Assembly: GCA_024640835.1 (NCBI GenBank)
Contig: JAHEEH010000016.1
Coordinates: forward strand, 1-12,128
Source of the DNA: Bacteroidota bacterium
GTDB taxonomy: Bacteria; Bacteroidota; Rhodothermia; Rhodothermales; UBA10348
DNA length: 12,128 nucleotides
Reading direction: 5' to 3'
A program made the position numbers and the translations under genes. The notes under the pieces are model-generated. The model saw nothing but the letters and a program-made list of their open reading frames with translations, searched no databases and was not told the DNA's origin. Positions 7,075 to 12,128 of this stretch are shown in pieces (positions within the stretch are counted from its first letter, which is position 1; each line of letters begins with the position of its first letter).

Positions 7075-8139
7075 TCAGAAGGAAACCCGGATCGCAAACC
7101 GGTTGACCTTGGAGAACACGCCGAAATCGGTGTACGCATAGTCGGCGCCGATGCCGAACCCGCGCACTCGCTTGAAGACGCCGGCGCCCAGGTTGATGCC
7201 CTGTTCGTCGGTCGGGAATGCATATCCTGCCCGAAGCGACAGGGTCTCGAGAAAGGTGTACTCCGCGCCGACCTTGATCTGCTCGGAGTAGTCGCGTGGA
7301 TTCTCCGCGTCCACCGAAACGCGGAGCGAATGCATGGTGCCCTGCCCGGCGGCCGTGACGTCCAGCACGTCCATCGACAGCCCGATCTTGAGCGTCAGCG
7401 GCAGTTGGAAGCTCTCGTCCACGTACTTGACTTCCTGCGAGAAATTGCGGGCACTGAAGGCGAAGGTCAGGCTGTGGAAGCCGGTCCGATAGAGGACGCC
7501 GAAATCGAAGGCCGTGACGTTCTTCCGGTTGGTGACCGACAGGTAGCCGAGCGTATCGCCCCCTGTCACGTAGGTCACGTCATCGATGGGCGTATCGACC
7601 ACGGCGAAATCCTGCACGTTCGAGCCCAGGTCCTGGTGCACGAACTTCACCTGGCCTCCGACCGCGAAACGGTCGGTCAGGGAGCGGGCATAGCCGATCC
7701 CGAAGGCCATCGCCGATGGAGAGAAGTTACCCGTGTCCAGGAACCCCTGGTCATTGTCGAACCGGATGGTTCCCTGCAGGTCACCGTAATCCACCGACAC
7801 CAGGGAAAACCCGAAGACACCGTATCGTCCCCCCGAGGGCGCCAGCGACAGGCTCGCCTGGTTGTAATTGATGTCGGCGATCCAGTTCAACTGGCCGAAA
7901 GCAGCCGTCATGAACGTGGACTGCGAGGCCATGCCGGCGGGATTGTAGAACAGCATCTCGGAGCCGCCGTCGACCGCCGTCACGGCATCGCCGAGTGCGG
8001 CAGCACGCGGGTCGAGCGACGTGCTCAGGAACTTCATGCCCGTCTGGGCCAGCTTCTCCTGCTGCCCCGAGGCCGGTCGGACGATCAGGCCGAGGGCCAG
8101 CACGAGGGCCGCCAGCGATCGAATCGGAATGCGCGTCAT
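7075..8139 (-). CDS. PorV/PorQ-family outer membrane protein
   Basis: The product has 354 residues. A signal peptide (MTRIPIRSLAALVLALGLIV, cleavage after ASG at residue 25) precedes the conserved N-terminal block GMKFLSTSLDPRAAALGDAV (34-53), then FYNPAGMAS (64-72). This block marks the PorV/PorQ (UPF0164/DUF3308) family of FadL-like barrels. The C-terminus RFAIRVSF ends in phenylalanine, as expected for an outer-membrane barrel. PorV itself escorts T9SS cargo from the translocon to the attachment complex, but the family has many paralogs. This copy sits directly after a T9SS cargo gene and before a lipoprotein, so it is more likely a locus-specific partner than the housekeeping PorV. The start at 8139 is chosen for the signal peptide. 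In-frame codons extend upstream to 8232, but most of that extension overlaps the preceding gene. Confidence 0.9.
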   Translation of the reverse strand: MTRIPIRSLAALVLALGLIVRPASGQQEKLAQTGMKFLSTSLDPRAAALGDAVTAVDGGSEMLFYNPAGMASQSTFMTAAFGQLNWIADINYNQASLSLAPSGGRYGVFGFSLVSVDYGDLQGTIRFDNDQGFLDTGNFSPSAMAFGIGYARSLTDRFAVGGQVKFVHQDLGSNVQDFAVVDTPIDDVTYVTGGDTLGYLSVTNRKNVTAFDFGVLYRTGFHSLTFAFSARNFSQEVKYVDESFQLPLTLKIGLSMDVLDVTAAGQGTMHSLRVSVDAENPRDYSEQIKVGAEYTFLETLSLRAGYAFPTDEQGINLGAGVFKRVRGFGIGADYAYTDFGVFSKVNRFAIRVSF

Positions 8140-8166
8140 GGTGGAAGCGGTTGGTAGGACCATTTG

Positions 8167-8183
8167 CCGGTCGACAGGACCGG
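8167..8183 (-). other. Short intercistronic stem-loop
   Basis: CCGGTC at 8167-8172 pairs perfectly with GACCGG at 8178-8183 across a five-base loop, inside the 52-base gap between the T9SS cargo gene and the PorV-like gene. There is no uridine run after it, so it is unlikely to be a full terminator. It could protect or tune the two parts of the operon transcript, or be chance in GC-rich DNA. Confidence 0.3.
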
Positions 8184-8191
8184 GCGGCGGC

Positions 8192-10321
8192 TCAGCGGAT
8201 GATGACGAACTTCTTGACGGTTCGCTGGCCATAGTACTCGCCCTCGACCAGGTTGGTGATCACGGCGATGTAGACGCCGGACACCACGATCTGGCGCGAC
8301 GAGGTCGTATGGTCCCAGAATTCGTCGCCCGATCCGTCCCTGTGGTCTATCGTGTCCACGAGTTCTCCGAGCTCCGAATAGATCTCGATGCGGCACTGCC
8401 CGGGGATGTTGAAGAAGGCCAGCTTGTCGATCCGGTCCGGAAAACGGATGTTCTGGTTGGCCGACAGCTTGTACGGGTTCGGCACGATCCGGAGCGAGTC
8501 CGACGCGATGTTCTGGACGGGCGGCCGCTTGAGCCGGGTCGGCGAGTACGTCTGCGTGTAGTACCGGCTCGAGCGAAGCGTCCGGCCCGGCGGGGTCAGG
8601 GCACCGCCGTCGTTGGCCGATCCATTCTTTGTCGAGACCATGTAGTAGTAGTAATCGATGCCACGCACGGGCGAGATGTCATCGAACGTCCGGTCCCCCG
8701 CTCCTGCCGTGTGGATGAGGGTATAGGTGGAGTCGTACCGCCCACGCGCCCGGTAGATTTCGAAGCCGTCCTGGTCCGCGTCCGGGTACGTGGTCCACGT
8801 CAGGAGGACACGGTCGCCACCGCCGGCCACGTCGAACGTCGACGGTGGAAGCGGTGGGCGCGGCATCGCCTCGTACCCCGTGTCGTAGTTGGCCTTGGCC
8901 CGAGCGAAGGTCTGGAAGAGGGAGTCGCGGCTCGTGAACACCCACTCGTTCTTGGTCATCGTATGCGACTGCCCATTGAACGCGTACGTGAGAGCAGCAC
9001 CCGGAACCGCTCCGGCCGCCTGCCACTGCTGTCCGATGGACTCGTTCGCCTCGCGGCTGAGTCCGGCGGCGGCCTCCGCGATCACGAACCGGACGCTCTC
9101 TCCGGGCGCGAGCGTGTACGGACCGTACCCCTGGGTGTTGGAGTAGCCGCCCGGCGTGGTCAGCGCGGGATCACCCGTCGGATGCAGCCAGCCGTCCAGA
9201 CCCGTCGGCTCGACCACGTCGGCATGCCGCGGCGCCTTGTGCCCGGCCGTCATGAGGCCGTACTCGACGGCCATCTTCGTCGGGTTGTACGCATCGTTCT
9301 GGGACTGGTACGGCTCGTCCGAGCCGATCCAGGTCGTCGTCGAGGGCTGCGTCACGTCGTCTACCGTATTCGTGGACGATGCGTCCGCGTGCAGCGTGAC
9401 CGCCCCCACGAACTGGGAGGCTCCCAGGCGCCCGAGCGTATCCGTCGACGCGATCTGCACGGCCGGCAGGGCACTCTTCAGGATGGGCCCGCCCACGTTG
9501 TCGTACAGGGTGAACTGCGGGAATTTGCCGTGCCAGACGAACTGGGCCCGGAAGTCTCCGCCCTCCTCCGGCGGATCGTTCTTCACCCCGTCGCCCCGGG
9601 TGTCGAGCATCGCGTTCATCCCCCAACCCGTGCCGTTCCCGATCACGTAGCGGGACTCCGCGGCCACCGACCAGCGCCACTGCAGGAAGATGACGACGTC
9701 CTCGAGGGTCTGGTTGGGCAGTTCGATCGCCGGGTCGGCGTCCGTGTTTCCGGTGTTCGTGAACGTGTACTCGATCACGTGGTAGTTGTCGTGCCATTCC
9801 TGGCTGAACTGCAGGATCCGCCGCTCCATGGTGAGGCCGAGAAGCGTGTTCACCTCGTTGACGATCATGCGGTCCGCCGGAATGGAAGGATCCACGAGAT
9901 CGTTGGCCATCGACGCTTCCGGCTCGGACAGGTCCCCGTCCACCGTTACGAGGGGCGGATCGAAGCGGCTGACCATGTCGAAGCGCACCGGGAACATCTC
10001 GCCCGACCCCAGAACGCGGGGACCGGCATGGACGACGCGGACCGGCCAGGACGTACCGAAGTCGTCAGTCACGTTCTTCGCGCCGATCCAGAGCGACTTG
10101 GCCGCCTGGGCATCCCGGTACCGGTAAATACCCGGCCAGCGCAGTCCGTCCTGCTGGTTACCCACAAAGCCCTGGACCTCGACTTCGCTTCCGACCTCGG
10201 AGTACCAGTTGTGGAGCGATCCGGCCGAGAGCCACTTGTTCACGAACTGCGCCCGGGCAGGCTGCACGGCCGCCAGGGCCGCGATCGCCAGGCCGGTCAG
10301 CGCGAGACGTCGGATATTCAT
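8192..10321 (-). CDS. Large T9SS cargo protein with FN3 domain, partner of the TonB receptor
   Basis: The product has 709 residues. A signal peptide (MNIRRLALTGLAIAALAAVQ, cleavage after ARA) precedes a long N-terminal region (about 25-485) for which I recognise no named family. An FN3 domain spans about 489-580 and contains DADQDG (514-519), resembling a DxDxDG calcium-binding loop. The C-terminal 100 residues begin SLRIVPNPYKLSANQNIRFP and end KKFVIIR, a variant T9SS sorting domain in which VPNPY replaces FPNPF. The protein should therefore be displayed on the surface. ATGs at 10330 and 10360 are in frame; 10321 is preferred because it puts the signal peptide first. Directly after a TonB receptor gene, it occupies the position held by SusD in SusCD loci. 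The role in ligand capture is inference. Confidence 0.85.
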   Translation of the reverse strand: MNIRRLALTGLAIAALAAVQPARAQFVNKWLSAGSLHNWYSEVGSEVEVQGFVGNQQDGLRWPGIYRYRDAQAAKSLWIGAKNVTDDFGTSWPVRVVHAGPRVLGSGEMFPVRFDMVSRFDPPLVTVDGDLSEPEASMANDLVDPSIPADRMIVNEVNTLLGLTMERRILQFSQEWHDNYHVIEYTFTNTGNTDADPAIELPNQTLEDVVIFLQWRWSVAAESRYVIGNGTGWGMNAMLDTRGDGVKNDPPEEGGDFRAQFVWHGKFPQFTLYDNVGGPILKSALPAVQIASTDTLGRLGASQFVGAVTLHADASSTNTVDDVTQPSTTTWIGSDEPYQSQNDAYNPTKMAVEYGLMTAGHKAPRHADVVEPTGLDGWLHPTGDPALTTPGGYSNTQGYGPYTLAPGESVRFVIAEAAAGLSREANESIGQQWQAAGAVPGAALTYAFNGQSHTMTKNEWVFTSRDSLFQTFARAKANYDTGYEAMPRPPLPPSTFDVAGGGDRVLLTWTTYPDADQDGFEIYRARGRYDSTYTLIHTAGAGDRTFDDISPVRGIDYYYYMVSTKNGSANDGGALTPPGRTLRSSRYYTQTYSPTRLKRPPVQNIASDSLRIVPNPYKLSANQNIRFPDRIDKLAFFNIPGQCRIEIYSELGELVDTIDHRDGSGDEFWDHTTSSRQIVVSGVYIAVITNLVEGEYYGQRTVKKFVIIR

Positions 10322-10366
10322 GGCAATCATGAGGTGCGTCTTGTCACGATTCGGAGTCATCGGGCA

Positions 10367-12128
10367 TCAGAACGTGAGGCGGACGCCCCAGTAGATATCC
10401 CTCGGGTCGAGGAACGTGAGGAAGCCCTGGTTGGGCATGTCGATGTAGGCCTTGTCGTCGAGCAACTGGTTCAGGCGGGCCTTTTCCACGGCCTGCCACT
10501 GTCCTCCCCGGTACTCGAGATACGCGCGGCTCTCCGACTCCCAGTAGATGGCCTGCGTCTTGGGACTGGCCACCTCGTCACGGGACGTGATCCCGATCAT
10601 GGGCTGGTAATCGACCCCGTCCTTGCGGTAGGCCCCGATCCGGTCATCCCCCGGTATGTTCGGATAGTCCGGGGATTCCGGCAGATGCAGCGAGCGGAGA
10701 TAGTCGTTCTGGTCGTTGCCGTCCACGAAGCCGTTGAAGGTCAGGGTCCGGCGATTGAACACGTTGAACACGTCGATGAAGAACTGGGCGCGCCGCCCCC
10801 TGACCTGGAAGTTCTTCGCAAAACGCAGATTCACGTTCCAGTTGTCCCGGAACTGCGTGTTGTTCAGCACGCCGGGCTTCGATCCCCCACCCGCCCACGT
10901 GTACTTGGCGCCCGCCTGCCAGGTCGTGATCACGCTGGCGCGCCACCCTCCGAGCGGGCGCCCGCCGGCGAACTCGGGGCCGAAGTCCGCGGGAACCAGG
11001 AAGTCCAGGTTCAGTCGTGCGTACGGCTGTGGAACCGGACGGCTCGAGGCCGCACGACGCACCGCATCGCTTTCCTCGTATTCCCGCTGCGCCGTGCGGT
11101 TCTGCGATATGCTGGAGAAACCGAAATACCCGGACGTAGCCACCATGTAGGTGTAGTTCACGAACCCCTGGAGCCACTTTCCGCGCATGCGGGACAGCGT
11201 GATCTCGAATCCACGGATGTCCGCGAAGTTGTTCGGCTCCGTGGTCGAGTAGCTCGTCTGCCCATCCCGGCTGGAGTAGGTGATGAGATCCGGTTCGAGT
11301 GCAACGTCCTTGTAATACCCCGCGACCTTGAACAGGTACTGGTCCAGGAGCGCCTGCTCGAACCCGATCTCGTAGTCCACGGTCTTCGGAAGCGGGTTGT
11401 TCGGGTTGGCGACCCGGACGATCTGGCCCGTAAACGTATTCGGTCGGAGCAGGAACAGGTTGTTCGGGTCCGGCATCGAGCGGGAGTGCCCGTAATTGAA
11501 GAACAGCTTGGAACTGGAGGTGATCGGGAACGAGACGGCCAGGCGCGGACTCAGCGCCGTGATGAACTTCGTCGGGCTCTGGGAAAGAAGCGTATCCAGG
11601 CCCGCCGCGCGCGCCGCCGACAGGGCCGGCGTGAACGGATCGTCGATCACGTACCACTCGCCGCCCGCCTTGAAGTAGTCCAGGCGCAGGCCCACGTTCG
11701 CGATCATGCCCTGGAAATCCAGCTTGCCCTGGACGTAGGCGCCACCCCGCGTGGGTGAGCGGTCCCAGTAGGACCACGAGTTCCCGGCCGGCAGGTAGAT
11801 GTCGAAGTTCCCGTAGTTGACTTCCGAGTCGGTCAGGTTGAACTCGGCTCCCGTCTTGATCTCGAGGTACCGGTTCAACTGGTTGGTGTAGTCCGCCTTC
11901 AGGCTGTAGGCGACCGTCCGGGAGGAGTCCCTGCTGTTCGACATGCCGACGCCCATGCGCATGCCGCCGACGCCGAAGGACGGGTAGGGCTGGAACCCGA
12001 ACGGTCCCTCGTCGAATCCCACGCCGCCGAACGTGACCACGGTCGTCGTATCACGGAGTCGCCCCGGATTCGAGTCGTAGTCCGTTCCGAAACGGGTGGC
12101 CCGGATCTCGTAGAACGAGGTGTTCGTG
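10367..12128 (-). CDS. TonB-dependent receptor, C-terminal part (5' end beyond right edge)
   Basis: 586 residues are visible, and the frame stays open to the window edge with no start needed inside. At the edge the protein reads TSFYEIRATRFGTDYDSNPG, and it continues through many amphipathic strands with aromatic girdles, including DQYLFKVAGYYKDVALEP and QFFIDVFNVFNRRTLTFNGF. It ends DIYWGVRLTF with the terminal phenylalanine of outer-membrane barrels. These blocks are typical of the C-terminal barrel of TonB-dependent receptors that carry an N-terminal carboxypeptidase-like regulatory domain in Bacteroidota and relatives. The plug domain and TonB box are outside the window. A GTG at 12040 is in frame but lies inside the barrel and is not a start. 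The gene ends 45 bases before the T9SS cargo gene, implying co-transcription. Confidence 0.9.
   Translation of the reverse strand, partial: TNTSFYEIRATRFGTDYDSNPGRLRDTTTVVTFGGVGFDEGPFGFQPYPSFGVGGMRMGVGMSNSRDSSRTVAYSLKADYTNQLNRYLEIKTGAEFNLTDSEVNYGNFDIYLPAGNSWSYWDRSPTRGGAYVQGKLDFQGMIANVGLRLDYFKAGGEWYVIDDPFTPALSAARAAGLDTLLSQSPTKFITALSPRLAVSFPITSSSKLFFNYGHSRSMPDPNNLFLLRPNTFTGQIVRVANPNNPLPKTVDYEIGFEQALLDQYLFKVAGYYKDVALEPDLITYSSRDGQTSYSTTEPNNFADIRGFEITLSRMRGKWLQGFVNYTYMVATSGYFGFSSISQNRTAQREYEESDAVRRAASSRPVPQPYARLNLDFLVPADFGPEFAGGRPLGGWRASVITTWQAGAKYTWAGGGSKPGVLNNTQFRDNWNVNLRFAKNFQVRGRRAQFFIDVFNVFNRRTLTFNGFVDGNDQNDYLRSLHLPESPDYPNIPGDDRIGAYRKDGVDYQPMIGITSRDEVASPKTQAIYWESESRAYLEYRGGQWQAVEKARLNQLLDDKAYIDMPNQGFLTFLDPRDIYWGVRLTF

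Noticed and set aside
8140..8232. Earlier starts for the PorV-like gene (8232 or 8163)
   Set aside because: The added residues are serine- and proline-rich, overlap the end of the previous gene for the longest form, and would bury the signal peptide.
8021..11758. A 1245-codon open frame on the plus strand, antisense to three genes
   Set aside because: It is in codon register with the two long minus-strand genes, so stops would need sense TTA, CTA or TCA codons, which the GC-rich codon usage avoids. Its translation is arginine-, valine- and histidine-rich with no domain. The opposite strand has clear signal peptides, domains and barrel ends.
10367..12040. TonB receptor treated as a complete gene starting at a GTG at 12040
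   Set aside because: The frame continues without a stop to the window edge with typical receptor sequence, and a start there would remove the plug and part of the barrel.

Overview
The window looks like a piece of a GC-rich Bacteroidota-type chromosome, most likely the Rhodothermota/Rhodothermales side of that group. Three proteins end in type IX secretion (T9SS) type A sorting domains (FPNPF, YPNPF and VPNPY motifs followed by a terminal beta-sandwich). One gene encodes a PorV/PorQ-family outer membrane protein. No start codon is preceded by a convincing Shine-Dalgarno sequence, as is usual in that phylum. The high GC content argues against typical Flavobacteriia or Bacteroidia. The lineage is inferred from these traits, not from a marker gene.

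Layout. At the left, on the minus strand, a LON substrate-binding-domain protein (204-866) overlaps by four bases the start of an MBL-fold hydrolase that runs off the left edge (1-207). Across a 139-base divergent spacer, the only plus-strand gene (1006-2346) encodes an unrecognised exported outer-membrane beta-barrel. It converges, with a 24-base gap, on a long minus-strand series that fills the rest of the window. In transcription order from the right edge the series is: a TonB-dependent receptor (5' end outside the window), a 709-aa T9SS cargo with an FN3 domain, a PorV/PorQ-family barrel, an IPT/TIG plus beta-propeller lipoprotein, a T9SS-secreted beta-propeller protein, a strong hairpin terminator, and a GHL10-family glycoside hydrolase with FN3 and T9SS domains. 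No tRNA, rRNA, CRISPR array, insertion sequence or long repeat was seen. No gene-free stretch exceeds about 140 bases.

How the genes may work together. TonB receptor, large surface protein, PorV-like barrel and surface lipoprotein are closely spaced and co-oriented, and probably form one operon. The arrangement resembles a SusCD-type nutrient-uptake locus in which the SusD lipoprotein is replaced by a T9SS-exported protein plus its own PorV-like barrel, and the SusE/F-like glycan-binding lipoprotein by an IPT/TIG-propeller lipoprotein. A surface glycoside hydrolase lies downstream. This reading is an inference from gene order and domain recognition. The substrate cannot be deduced from the window.
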